Of a stretch of DNA of 64,000 nt, positions 38,797-49,800 are shown in pieces (the first letter of the stretch is position 1; each line of letters begins with the position of its first letter). The DNA is from Bacteroidota bacterium. Lineage in GTDB: Bacteria > Bacteroidota > Ignavibacteria > Ignavibacteriales > Melioribacteraceae. Location of the stretch: contig JAEWUC010000003.1 of NCBI GenBank assembly GCA_023397505.1, positions 62,001 through 126,000 of the forward strand. Reading direction: 5' to 3'. Below the pieces are notes generated by a model that was not told the origin of the DNA, made no database searches, and saw nothing but the letters and a program-made list of their open reading frames with translations. Made by a program: the position numbers and the translations under genes.

Positions 38797-39791
38797 TGCT
38801 TGATATTCCCTTAAAGCGGCTTAATAATTTAAAGAAGAAATTTTATAACAAAAGAATTGCCGTAGTGGGTGACATGATGCTTGATTGCTATTTCTGGGGA
38901 GCAGTTAGCCGTATATCCCCCGAAGCGCCAGTACCTGTAGTTGAAGTTGATAATGAATTTTACAGATTCGGCGGCGCGATGAATGTTGCGAAAAACATTT
39001 CCACTCTCGGCGCCGTCCCATTACCCATTGGGGTTATCGGTAATGATAACGAAGGGAAATTACTTCGTAACTTAATGTACGATTCAAAAATCTCCGACGC
39101 TGCAATCGTTGTGGATAAATCGCGGCCTACAACCGCCAAAACAAGAGTGATTGCAAATGATCAACATGTTGTTCGTATTGATAAGGAAAAAACTTACGCA
39201 ATCAGTTCTTCGGTTGAAAAGAAAATTTTAGGTATCCTAAAAAAAGAAATAAAAAAGCTCGATGCTATAATACTTCAGGATTACAACAAAGGAGTATTAA
39301 CAAAATCGCTTATTGAAGAAGTAATATCTATCGCTAACGAATCAAAAAAAATTATTACAGTTGACCCCAAATTCAATAACTTTTTTGATTATCAAAATGT
39401 TACTGTATTTAAGCCGAATAGAAAAGAAACCGAAGATGCGCTTGGAATTAGAATTAGAGATGATAACGAAATAAATACCGCCGGGTTTAAGCTTCTTGAA
39501 AAACTTAATTCAAAATATGTACTGTTAACTTTGAGTGAAAGCGGTATTGCGTTATTTGAAAAGAACAAAGTAGTTCGCCGCGTTCCAACAAAGACACACA
39601 AAGTCGCGGATGTTTCAGGTGCGGGCGATACCGTAATATCAACACTTACGGTTGCATTAACGGCAGGAGCCGATATTTATGATGCCGCATATCTCGCAAA
39701 TTTTGCGGGCGGTCTGGTTTGCCAGGAAGTCGGAATAGTTCCTATTGAAATAAATAATTTATTCAATGCTGTTATCGATGAGCTGAAATGA
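38796..39791 (+). CDS. rfaE1: Heptose-7-phosphate kinase (HldE kinase half)
   Basis: 331 residues from the ATG at 38796, with GGAG 8 bases upstream; a GTG one codon earlier is less likely. PfkB-type sugar kinase: VVGDMMLDCYFWGAVSRISPEAPVPVVEV, GGAMNVAKNISTLGA, DVSGAGDTVIS with the catalytic Asp. It makes heptose-1,7-bisphosphate for the LPS inner core. In E. coli the kinase and nucleotidyltransferase are fused as HldE; here they are two genes sharing ATGA. Confidence 0.93.
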   Translation: MLDIPLKRLNNLKKKFYNKRIAVVGDMMLDCYFWGAVSRISPEAPVPVVEVDNEFYRFGGAMNVAKNISTLGAVPLPIGVIGNDNEGKLLRNLMYDSKISDAAIVVDKSRPTTAKTRVIANDQHVVRIDKEKTYAISSSVEKKILGILKKEIKKLDAIILQDYNKGVLTKSLIEEVISIANESKKIITVDPKFNNFFDYQNVTVFKPNRKETEDALGIRIRDDNEINTAGFKLLEKLNSKYVLLTLSESGIALFEKNKVVRRVPTKTHKVADVSGAGDTVISTLTVALTAGADIYDAAYLANFAGGLVCQEVGIVPIEINNLFNAVIDELK

Positions 39792-40267
39792 AAAATATAT
39801 TATCTTTAGATGAAATTGTTAAAATTAGAAAATTGCTTAAAAAGCAAAGCAGGAAGGTTGTTTTTACAAACGGAACATTCGACATTCTTCACGCGGGGCA
39901 TGTTGATTATCTCAACAAATCAAAAGAACTCGGTGATGTATTAATTGTCGGTTTAAATTCAGATAATTCTATAAAAAGAATAAAAGGCGATAAACGGCCT
40001 ATTGTAAAACAAAACGAACGTGCATTTATACTGGCAAATTTAAAAGCAGTTGACTATGTAACAATATTTGACGAAGATACACCATACGAAACATTACTTA
40101 AACTTGTTCCGGATGTTTTGGTAAAAGGTGCGGATTGGGCTAAGGAAAATATTGTTGGCAAAGATATAGTTGAATCCGCAGGCGGTAAAGTTGAAACTAT
40201 AGAATTTGTGAATATGCAGTCAACAACAAATATCATCAAAACAGTTCTCGAAAAATTTAGAGAATAA
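39788..40267 (+). CDS. rfaE2: Heptose-1-phosphate nucleotidyltransferase (HldE transferase half)
   Basis: 159 residues, one domain of the cytidylyltransferase superfamily. It has VVFTNGTFDILHAGHVDYL with the HxGH motif, VGLNSDNSIKRIKGDKRPIV, and VKGADWAKENIVG. It makes ADP-heptose precursor for LPS. It overlaps rfaE1 by four bases (ATGA) and tamB by one (TAATG), implying coupled translation. Confidence 0.94.
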   Translation: MKNILSLDEIVKIRKLLKKQSRKVVFTNGTFDILHAGHVDYLNKSKELGDVLIVGLNSDNSIKRIKGDKRPIVKQNERAFILANLKAVDYVTIFDEDTPYETLLKLVPDVLVKGADWAKENIVGKDIVESAGGKVETIEFVNMQSTTNIIKTVLEKFRE

Positions 40268-43200
40268 TGGCTGAACAAATAGAAAAGCCGAAAATCAAAC
40301 GCTCGCTATTCAGAAAAATCATTAATGTATTTATCGGGATGGTTCTCGGTATTATACTGCTTACTATTGTTCTGCTGGGCTTTACCCAAACAATTACATT
40401 CCGCGATTGGCTGCGCGACAAAGTAGTAACTATTGCCAACGAAGAGCTTAATGGTAAGTTAAATATTGAAAAAATCGACGGCACAATTCTAACCTCGATT
40501 TTCCTTCGCAATACTTCATTAATCGTAAACAACGATACATTGATTTACGCAAAAAATATTGAGATAAAAACGAGCCCGCTTCAGCTTCTTCTGAAAAAAA
40601 TATATTTCAGAAAAATTCTATTTGATAATGTTAAAATTAATTTGCTTCAGGACAGCACAGGACAATGGAATTACTCACAATTAATTAAGCCGGCGGAAGA
40701 AGATACAACAGAATCCTCATTCCCTTTTACAATCCAGGTTAACGATTTCAGGTTTAAAGAAATTAGTTTTTTACAACAGACGTTTCCAAACAAAGGTTCT
40801 CAAAAAATATATTCCACAATAAATTTTGACGATTTAAGAATCGATAATATATATCTTTCTGCACAGGCTTTTATAGATATTGACAACTCGGATTATCTGC
40901 TGCAGTTAAAAGAATTTTCTTTCAAACCAAATCTTACCCGTTTCACCTTAAGAAATATTTCCGGTGATTTCGCACTAACAAAAAGTTTTGTAAACATTTC
41001 CAATTTTGCATTTATAACCGACAGCAGTGATGTAAGGATTAATGCTCGGCTGGACAGCCTGAATATTTTCGGCGGAGAAGATCTCGAAGATTTTAGAAAT
41101 TACCCGGTATCACTTGAACTTGACGCCTCGTCATTCAACTTCGACGATCTTTCGTCATTTATCGGCAGTACGGAAATTTTGAAAGGTAATCCTTCTCTTG
41201 AATTGAAAGGTCACGGCAAATTCGGCGATATAAATATCGACAAAGCAATTTTAGATTATAAAACAACTCACTTCGAATTTTCCGGGCAAGTTTTGAATTT
41301 GAATACACCGGAGAAATTATACATCAAGGCGCGAATTACGGATACGGATATTAATTACAAAGATGTGAATATTTTACTCCCTTCTTTACAACTGCCTGAG
41401 TTCGCAAAACTTTCAGTTTCATCGGTTAATGTTGAATATGAAGGCGAACCGACAAAGTTCAAATCCAAGTTTTCGGGTAATATTGAAAATGGTAATTTAA
41501 AATTTGACTGCGCCATGGATTTGAATTCCAATCCGCCAAAATATGATATCAAGTTTGAAACTAGTGAATTGGATTTAAATCCAGTAATTGGAATGACAAC
41601 TTCATTAAATTCTGTCGGTAGTTTAATAGGTAAAGGTTTTTCGCCAATCAACATGAATTCAAAATTTAATCTCAATATAGTTGAGTCAGTCTTCAACAAT
41701 ATTCCGGTTGATGAATTCATTATTAAATCCACAGCATCAGACAGAAAAATTGATTTGGACATTGACGGTACAAGTAAAAATTCAGAAGCATTTGTAACCG
41801 GTGAAATGATATTCGATAACGACACAATTCCCGAATACAGTTTTGTGGGAAGTATTAAAGAATTAGATCTCGCTTCTTTTTTGAATGATGAAAATTATAA
41901 AAGCGATCTGAATTTTTACTTCAGCGCGGAAGGTCAACATATCGATCCCGATAAGATAAACGGAGTTTTTTCGTTTGGAGTTGACTCATCAATTTATAGA
42001 GACACTTCTATTCCTTATTCCAATATCGATATTGTTTTTAATAACGACTCGACCGGTCGCTCTATCAATCTCGTCTCGGATTTTGTTGATTTCAACATAA
42101 ATGGAAATTTTTCCGTTAATAAAGCGATTGAACTTCTCGCATATGAATCTTCAACTATTTCCGAAGTTATAACTGAAAAAATTGACGAATTAAATCCGTT
42201 GAATATTATTGATCAGTCTGGTAAAGCCGATAGCGTAATAACTAAAATGCCGGCAGTTTTAAATGAAGAATTGAAATTCGATTACGGCTTCCGTTTTAAG
42301 AATTTTGATTTAATCGCTTCGTTAATAGGCAATAACCGTCTTGATATTGTTGGCTCGGGCAAAGGCAGTGTTGATAACAGCGATCCTAACTTTGCCATAA
42401 AAACAGAATTGAATTTGGACTATGTTGTTTTCATCCAGAAGGAAATAACAATATATCTTTCGGATATCTTTCTGGATTTGAATTTTACAAGGGACAATCG
42501 ATATAATTCCTTCGATAAATTATCCGGCGATGTTTCATTAAAAGGGAAAAGATTTTATTCATCCGTCAACGTAGAAAATATTGACGCCAGAATTGCCTTC
42601 AACGAAAGTAAAGTTGATTTTAATTTCAGCGCAGATATTGAGGATAATATTAGTACCAAAGCGGAAGGTTCGGTTTTAATTACCCCAATTCAACAACAAA
42701 TTATTATTAATCAATTTGAAATTCTGTATGACGCTTTGAAATGGCAAAACGATGGAGCAATAAAAGTATTTTTCAATCCATATCGATTTAATATAGCGGA
42801 GTTGGTTCTAAAACATGATGCATCTTTTGTTAAAGCAGAAGGGACCATCGAGAACAACGGTACATTAAATTTGATATTTGAAGGCTCAGGACTTTCGGGG
42901 CAGGTATTATCAAAATATTTAACCGGAATTGAGAATAAAGAATTTAATGCTAACGGAAAATTTAAAACCACAATCCGCGGTGAATTTGAAGATCCGGTAA
43001 TTCACGCAACATGTTCGCTTGATAATCTTGCCTATAGAAAATATAAGCTTGGCAATTTATCAGGCAAGCTTGACTACAGCGATAAAAAAATCTCTACACA
43101 ATTTTATTTTGTTGATTCAACTTATAATATAGACAAACCGCTAATTTCTTTAATTGGCACAATACCTATCGATTTGACTTTTGCTTCGGTAGAAAAGCGG

Positions 43201-44748
43201 CTGCCGGAAAATGAATCGATTGACATAAAACTAACTTCGGAAAACTTTAATTTGAATTCACTCGGTAATTTGCTGCCGATGATTACAAACCAAAGCGGAA
43301 TATTAAATGCCGATGTTCATTTTACCGGCGCAATCAATAAACCTAACTACAGCGGATTTTTGAAATTGACAGACGGGCGTTTTACTTCAACACAAAACAA
43401 TCTTGAATATTCTTGCGGGGCAAATTTAGTATTTGAAAATAATGGAATTCGGATTGAAAACATTACTGTTGCAAATGTCTCGGGAACTCAATACCCGGGA
43501 ACATTATCAGGATCCGGTTTAATTGTTTTTGAAGATTTCGACATAAAAGATATGAACATTAATATCAATGGCGATTTAGCTCTTTTAAGTCCGCAATCGC
43601 GCGCGGTTAGTCCCCTCTTTTACGGTGATCTTTCAATCGGGTCAAGCGGAGATTGGATATTATCCAAGCGCGGTGAAAAATATTTTTTCAAAGGTAATGT
43701 AAGGTTGCTTCAGACTGATTTGACTTATACTACTACACAGGATCAATCTATGCAATCGAACAATTTTAATTTTATATATGTTGTTGATTCTACAAAAATT
43801 GATAAAGAATTAATTCGATTTCAGGAAATTCTTTCATCCGAAACTAATGGAAAAAATGAAACCGAAGATAACAGCAAAAAACTCTTAAACTTTGATTACG
43901 AAATAAGTGTCTCAGTATACAACAATGCGCGGGCGAATTTCATATTATCACAGGCAGCGAACCAAAAATTATTTGTTGATATGCGCGGCGATCTTAAATA
44001 TGAAAGTTATAATTCCGAAACACGAGCGCAAGGCGCTTTTGAAATTATGCAGGATTCTAAATTGGATTTTCTTGGTAAAACTTTTGACGCCACAGGATTT
44101 ATCCGGTTCGAAAGCGATATTACAAATCCTTATCTCGATGTTACCGCAACTTATATGAATGAGTATATTGACCCTCGTAATTCAAAAGCTTTGCCCAAGG
44201 ATGTTGCTGTAAAAATTAGAATTAAAGGACCTCTTTCAGATTTGGGCAAAAATCTTTCAACAAACCAGGAAAGTATAGGCGTTTATGTTGGAAGTAGAGA
44301 TATCCAAAATGATACCCGCGACTATCGCTATGATTATTCAGATGCATTTTCATTTATTTTATTCGGTAAGTTTAAAGATGATTTGACTGCTCAGGATAAA
44401 AATGATCTCAGCGGCCAAACCAATATAGTTGGTAGTACTGCAACTTCCATGCTCGGCTCTGTTTTAACAAGCTTTGTTAATTCTGCAGTTGGTGATTTAA
44501 TTAACAACATTCAAATTTCGAACACGGGCGATCAAACTAAATTTAGTCTTTCAGGAAGGACACAAAATTTAAGATATAGTTTCGGCGGAACAACCGAAGT
44601 ATTTCAAAGAATAGAACAGGCAAATTTCAAACTTGAATACGGCTCAACATTTTTGATACGCCTTGAACGCAGGGACCCCATTGTACAAACAAACAGCGTT
44701 GGCGATAAAATAAACGAGATCGCATTAAAATATAAATTCGAGTTCTAA
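40267..44748 (+). CDS. tamB: TamB/YtfN family translocation and lipid-transfer protein (DUF490)
   Basis: 1493 residues. One N-terminal membrane anchor (about 16-38, INVFIGMVLGIILLTIVLLGF) precedes a very long beta-rich region with AsmA-like repeats, and the C-terminal DUF490 domain (about 1150-1493) ends LKYKFEF. TamB-like proteins span the periplasm as a hydrophobic groove that carries phospholipids and helps barrel assembly with TamA. The length exceeds E. coli TamB (1259). It sits between heptose genes and RNase R, with TAATG overlaps at both ends. tamA is not recognised nearby. Confidence 0.85.
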   Translation: MAEQIEKPKIKRSLFRKIINVFIGMVLGIILLTIVLLGFTQTITFRDWLRDKVVTIANEELNGKLNIEKIDGTILTSIFLRNTSLIVNNDTLIYAKNIEIKTSPLQLLLKKIYFRKILFDNVKINLLQDSTGQWNYSQLIKPAEEDTTESSFPFTIQVNDFRFKEISFLQQTFPNKGSQKIYSTINFDDLRIDNIYLSAQAFIDIDNSDYLLQLKEFSFKPNLTRFTLRNISGDFALTKSFVNISNFAFITDSSDVRINARLDSLNIFGGEDLEDFRNYPVSLELDASSFNFDDLSSFIGSTEILKGNPSLELKGHGKFGDINIDKAILDYKTTHFEFSGQVLNLNTPEKLYIKARITDTDINYKDVNILLPSLQLPEFAKLSVSSVNVEYEGEPTKFKSKFSGNIENGNLKFDCAMDLNSNPPKYDIKFETSELDLNPVIGMTTSLNSVGSLIGKGFSPINMNSKFNLNIVESVFNNIPVDEFIIKSTASDRKIDLDIDGTSKNSEAFVTGEMIFDNDTIPEYSFVGSIKELDLASFLNDENYKSDLNFYFSAEGQHIDPDKINGVFSFGVDSSIYRDTSIPYSNIDIVFNNDSTGRSINLVSDFVDFNINGNFSVNKAIELLAYESSTISEVITEKIDELNPLNIIDQSGKADSVITKMPAVLNEELKFDYGFRFKNFDLIASLIGNNRLDIVGSGKGSVDNSDPNFAIKTELNLDYVVFIQKEITIYLSDIFLDLNFTRDNRYNSFDKLSGDVSLKGKRFYSSVNVENIDARIAFNESKVDFNFSADIEDNISTKAEGSVLITPIQQQIIINQFEILYDALKWQNDGAIKVFFNPYRFNIAELVLKHDASFVKAEGTIENNGTLNLIFEGSGLSGQVLSKYLTGIENKEFNANGKFKTTIRGEFEDPVIHATCSLDNLAYRKYKLGNLSGKLDYSDKKISTQFYFVDSTYNIDKPLISLIGTIPIDLTFASVEKRLPENESIDIKLTSENFNLNSLGNLLPMITNQSGILNADVHFTGAINKPNYSGFLKLTDGRFTSTQNNLEYSCGANLVFENNGIRIENITVANVSGTQYPGTLSGSGLIVFEDFDIKDMNININGDLALLSPQSRAVSPLFYGDLSIGSSGDWILSKRGEKYFFKGNVRLLQTDLTYTTTQDQSMQSNNFNFIYVVDSTKIDKELIRFQEILSSETNGKNETEDNSKKLLNFDYEISVSVYNNARANFILSQAANQKLFVDMRGDLKYESYNSETRAQGAFEIMQDSKLDFLGKTFDATGFIRFESDITNPYLDVTATYMNEYIDPRNSKALPKDVAVKIRIKGPLSDLGKNLSTNQESIGVYVGSRDIQNDTRDYRYDYSDAFSFILFGKFKDDLTAQDKNDLSGQTNIVGSTATSMLGSVLTSFVNSAVGDLINNIQISNTGDQTKFSLSGRTQNLRYSFGGTTEVFQRIEQANFKLEYGSTFLIRLERRDPIVQTNSVGDKINEIALKYKFEF

Positions 44749-46847
44749 TGAAAAAAGAAATCAAAGCATACTTTCGTTCGCATCCTACATCACGAATTAA
44801 ATCCAAAGATTTATCGAGCGAATTAGGTTTAAGGGCAGAATATGAATATGCAGAACTAAAACATGTGCTATTCAAATTAACCGAGGAAGGCTATCTCGAA
44901 AAAATCGGGAAGCGTTATGAACTAAACCGGGGAGCCGCCGACAAACTTATCGGCATTGTTCAAATAATGAACGAAGGCGACTATGGTTTTGTAAAACTAA
45001 CAAATGCGAATATCAAGGATGTATTTATTACCGGGAAAAATTTAAATACCGCATTCAACGGAGATACGGTTGAAGTAAAACTATTCGAAAAGAAAACCGG
45101 TAAAAATATTGAAGCGGAAATTGTAAAAGTGATTCAACGGAGTTTCAAAGAAGTTGTTGGCACTCTTAACAAAAGCAAATCTTTTTATTTTGTAATTCCC
45201 GACGACAAAAAAATTCACCGCGATATTTATGTTTCATCAAAAAATATGATGAATGCCAAACCGGGCGACAAAGTTGTTGTGACAAATATTGAGTGGAAAT
45301 CGCGCGAGTTAAATCCCGAAGGCGACATAACAGAGATACTCGGCAAAGCCGGAAGTTACGATACCGAAATTGCTGCTATTGCAAGAGAGTTTAATTTAGC
45401 TTATAAATTTCCAAAAGAAGTTTTAAAAGAAGCTTCTGCAATTAGTGAAGAAATCCCACAAGAAGAAATCAACAAACGACTCGATCTGCGAAACCAAATT
45501 ATATTCACAATCGATCCGGAAGATGCCAAAGATTTTGATGATGCTGTTTCAATAGAAATTTTGGAGAACGAAAACTTCAAAGTCGGAATACACATTGCGG
45601 ATGTAAGTCATTATGTTCGCAAAGGTAAAGCCATTTACGAAGAAGCACTCAACCGCGGTACAAGCGTTTACATTGTGGGTAAAGTTATACCTATGCTGCC
45701 CGAATCGCTTTCAACAAATATTTGCTCGCTCGTTCCGTATAAGGACAGACTAACATATTCCGTAATTGCGGAAATAACACCGCGCGGGAAGGTTGTTAAT
45801 TACGAAATAAAGAAAACAATAATTAACAGTAAAAGAAGATTTACATATGATGAAGTTCAGGAAATAATAGATAAAGGCGGGGGAGATTTTTATGAAAAGA
45901 TTATTCTGCTGAATAACCTTTCAAAAACTTTAAGACAGAAAAGGATGAAAAAAGGAAGTATAAATTTTTATACTCCTGAAGTTGTTTTCAAACTTGATAA
46001 CGACGGACACCCGACCGAAATAAAAATAAAAGAAGTGCGGGAAAGCCATAACCTAATTGAAGAACTAATGCTTCTTGCCAACCAAATAGTAGCAGAACAT
46101 GTTAAGCCAAAAGTGAACAAACTGGTTGTTCCCTTTGTTTATAGGATACATGATCTGCCGGATAAAGAAAAAGTATACGAGTTCTCTCGTTTTGTAAAAT
46201 CACTCGGTTATTCGTTCGATCCAAACGCAGCGAACAAATCAAATCAGTTTCAACTTCTTCTTGAAAGTGTACGTGGCACAGAAGAAGAAGCAGTGGTTAA
46301 TGAAATAGCAATTAGGTCTATGGCAAAAGCCGTTTATTCAACAAAAAATATTGGGCACTACGGGCTTGGATTTAAATATTATACACATTTTACTTCGCCG
46401 ATACGGCGCTTTCCCGATCTTATTGTTCATGAATTAATATTTAGGTATGTCGAAGGAAGTTCGGAGAAAAATTTATCTGTAGAAGAATTGGAAAAAATTT
46501 GTGATCATGCATCCGCGCAGGAAAGGAACGCTGTAAATGCCGAAAGACTTTCGGTTAAGCTGAAACAAATTGAGTATTTAAAAGGTAAGGTAGGGCAGGA
46601 ATTTCACGGAGTTGTTTCGGGCATTACGCATTTCGGGATTTTTATTGAACTAAGCCAAAGTCTTGCCGAAGGTTTGATTAGATTGAGAGATATGGACGAC
46701 GATTACTATGTTTTCGATGAAAAAAATTATTCGGTAACCGGCAAGAGAAACGGGCGTAGAATCAGACTCGGCGACAAAGTTAATGTAAAATTAATGAGCG
46801 TTGATGAAGAGAAAAAAACAATCGACTTTATCTTGATGGATGAATAA
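44748..46847 (+). CDS. rnr: Ribonuclease R
   Basis: 699 residues. N-terminal winged helix (LRAEYEYAELKHVLFKLTEEGYL), cold-shock domains, the RNB catalytic core with FTIDPEDAKDFDDAVSIE (metal-binding Asps), and a C-terminal S1 domain (GQEFHGVVSGITHFGIFIELSQ). It is a processive 3'-5' exonuclease for structured RNA and mRNA decay. Shorter than E. coli RNase R (813) because it lacks the long basic tail. It overlaps tamB by one base. Confidence 0.95.
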   Translation: MKKEIKAYFRSHPTSRIKSKDLSSELGLRAEYEYAELKHVLFKLTEEGYLEKIGKRYELNRGAADKLIGIVQIMNEGDYGFVKLTNANIKDVFITGKNLNTAFNGDTVEVKLFEKKTGKNIEAEIVKVIQRSFKEVVGTLNKSKSFYFVIPDDKKIHRDIYVSSKNMMNAKPGDKVVVTNIEWKSRELNPEGDITEILGKAGSYDTEIAAIAREFNLAYKFPKEVLKEASAISEEIPQEEINKRLDLRNQIIFTIDPEDAKDFDDAVSIEILENENFKVGIHIADVSHYVRKGKAIYEEALNRGTSVYIVGKVIPMLPESLSTNICSLVPYKDRLTYSVIAEITPRGKVVNYEIKKTIINSKRRFTYDEVQEIIDKGGGDFYEKIILLNNLSKTLRQKRMKKGSINFYTPEVVFKLDNDGHPTEIKIKEVRESHNLIEELMLLANQIVAEHVKPKVNKLVVPFVYRIHDLPDKEKVYEFSRFVKSLGYSFDPNAANKSNQFQLLLESVRGTEEEAVVNEIAIRSMAKAVYSTKNIGHYGLGFKYYTHFTSPIRRFPDLIVHELIFRYVEGSSEKNLSVEELEKICDHASAQERNAVNAERLSVKLKQIEYLKGKVGQEFHGVVSGITHFGIFIELSQSLAEGLIRLRDMDDDYYVFDEKNYSVTGKRNGRRIRLGDKVNVKLMSVDEEKKTIDFILMDE

Positions 46848-46870
46848 ATTAAATTCGTCCGGGAGGCAAA

Positions 46871-49800
46871 ATGAAAAATATTTTTTATGTTATTTTGTTT
46901 TGTGTAACTGTTGCAGGAGTTTCTTATGGGCAGTTCGGACAAAATAAAGTACAATATAAAGATTATGAATGGTTCTATATTCAAACCAAACATTTTGATA
47001 TTTACTTTGCGAAAGACGGAGAAAAAATTGCCGAATTTACTGCTAAAGTTGCTGAAGAAGCGGTGGAGCAAATTCAGGATGACTTGAACTTTCAAATCAC
47101 CAATCGTATTTCATTAATCGCGTATAATTCTCATAATGATTTCCAGGAAACAAATGTAACCGATGAATATACCGGGCAAGGGGTTGGCGGTTTTACCGAA
47201 CCATTTAAAAACAGGGTTGTCTTCCCTTTCGAAGGATCATACGAAAAATTCCGCCACGTAATACATCACGAATTGGTGCATGCTGTTATGCAGGATCTAT
47301 ATTTCGGCGGAAGCATACAAAACATAATACGTAAAGGAATAACTCTTCAACTTCCTCATTGGTTTATGGAAGGCACAGCTGAATTCTTTTCGCAAGTATG
47401 GGAAACAAATACCGACATGTTTGTACGCAATGCTATTTTAAGCGAGTCGCTTCCGGATATCAACAGGCTCAGCGGCTATCTTGGATACCGCGGCGGTCAA
47501 GCTGTATTTAAGTATTTAGCCGACACTTACGGACGGCAAAAAATCGGAGAATTTGTTAATAAAGTTCAGGCACTTGGCGGTGTTGAACAAGCAATGAAAG
47601 CTACTTTCGGAATTAATCTTGAAGAACTTAGTGAACGCTGGAAAAAAAGTTTAAAGAAAGAATATTGGCCGGATATTGCCGAGAAAAACGATCCCGATGA
47701 ATTCTCTAAACGTTTAACCGACAACAGAAAAGATTACGGCTTTTATAATTCAAGTCCCGCTATTTCTCCGCAAGGTGATAAAATCGCTTTCATTTCGGAC
47801 CGAGATATTTTTCTTGATGTCTACGTAATGGACGCCAACGACGGAAAAGTATTAAAGAAAATTGTTGAAAGCGGCAAAGCAACGGATTTTGAGGAATTAA
47901 ATTTGCTCCATCCCTCTTTAACTTGGTCGCCGGACAATAAAAGAATTGCATTATCTACAAAAGCCGGTGGTAATGATGAACTAACAATCATTGATGTCGA
48001 AAACGAAGAAAGAATTCAGATACCTGTTAAAATGCCGGGAATTGAATCTGTCAATTGGTCGCGCGATGGTAACAAATTAGCCTTCATGGCACACAATGCA
48101 CAGCAATCGGATATTTACGTTTACGATTTATCTACCCAGGAATTAAGAAATATTACAAATGATATTTTTAGTGATTTCGATCCGGTGTGGACCCCCGACA
48201 GTAAAAAAATAATTTATTCTTCCGATAGAACTGGAAATACAAAAGGCTCTAAAATTGCCGATGACTTTATGATGCAAGATCATAATTATTTCAATATAGA
48301 TTTATACATAATCGATATTGAATCAAGAGAAATTGATAGAATTACCGATTTTCCATTGAGCAGTGAAAAATCTGCAGTTGTTTCGGAAAGCGGCAAAGAA
48401 ATTCTTTTTGTATCGGATAAAAGTGGAATAACAAATATCTACAGAAAAAGCATTGTTTCTGAAAACGGTAAATCCATTTTGGAAAATAAGGCAGTACCAA
48501 TTACGAATTCCATAAGTGAAATAAATCAATTATCAATTTCATATAACGACAACAAGTTGGCTTTCACTTCATTGTATAATCTTGGTTATAATATTTTCAT
48601 AATGAATAATCCATTCGATATTGATTTGGGTTTAGACTCATTGAAAAGTACTAATTACATGCTTAGTTTAAATAAAGAAGGTGATGAAAAGGGCAAGTTA
48701 TTCGACAATGAAAAAGTAATTTATTCTTCAAGAAAAGATGCATCTTCTGCAGATTCAAGCAGTAATTCTGAAGTAACTGAAATTGATTCTTTAAAAAATC
48801 CCGGTACAGTTGTAAACGATTCAACAAGTACAAAAGAGCGTAAAATTTTTTCGGGCCAATACATTTCGGATAAAACAGAGAAACCGGATTCAGCTAAATC
48901 CGATTACAGCAAATATGTATTCGGCGAAAATAATCAGGGGCAGGGCGAAAGCGATAGTTCAAGAATAGCAAAACGAAATGAACTCTTCAGTGAAAAGTTA
49001 GATAACGATGGCAATTTTCTTGTCAATAGATATAAAGTAAACTTTTCACCCGATCTTGTTTATGCAAATGCAGGCTACAGTACTTACTATGGTTTGCTTG
49101 GAACAACAGTTTTATCTTTCAGCGATATGTTGGGCAACCATCGCTTAATTGGTGTAACAAGTTTGCAAATTGATGTTAAGAACAGCGATTACGGTTTAGC
49201 TTATTACTATTTAAAAGAGAGAATGAATATCGGAATCGAAGGATTCCACACAGCAAGATTTTTTTATAAAGATAGTTATTTTGGTTCTGAACTTTACCGA
49301 TTTAGAAATTTTGGTTTAGTTGCTTCGGTTAGTTATCCCTTTGACCGGTTTCATAGACTTGATGTAGGCTTAAGCGTTTTAAACGTAACGGCAGAAAATT
49401 TGGATAATCCTTATGTGGCTTCCGAAAAAACAACTTATATAGTTCCATCTGTAAGTTTTGTAAAAGACAATACATTTTTTGGTTATACTTCACCAATAGA
49501 AGGTACACGTTATAACTTAACATTATTCGGCGATCCTGGTTTTACTAAAAGCCGTCAAAGTTTCTTTTCGGCATTGTATGATTACAGAACATACTTCCGT
49601 TTCTTTTTCGATAATGCTTTTACAATTAGATTATCCGGCGGTATTTCAGGCGGGGCTAATCCTCAAAGATTTTTCCTTGGCGGAACTGAAAACTGGATTA
49701 ACAGATCATTCGCCACTTCAAATATTCCAATCGAAAGTGCATCGGATTATGCTTTCTTAACTCCGGCTATGCCGCTGCGTGGTTACGATTATGCAGAACA

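Noticed and set aside
41355..41825. 156-residue open frame opposite tamB
   Set aside because: Antisense shadow with no family pattern and no independent promoter.
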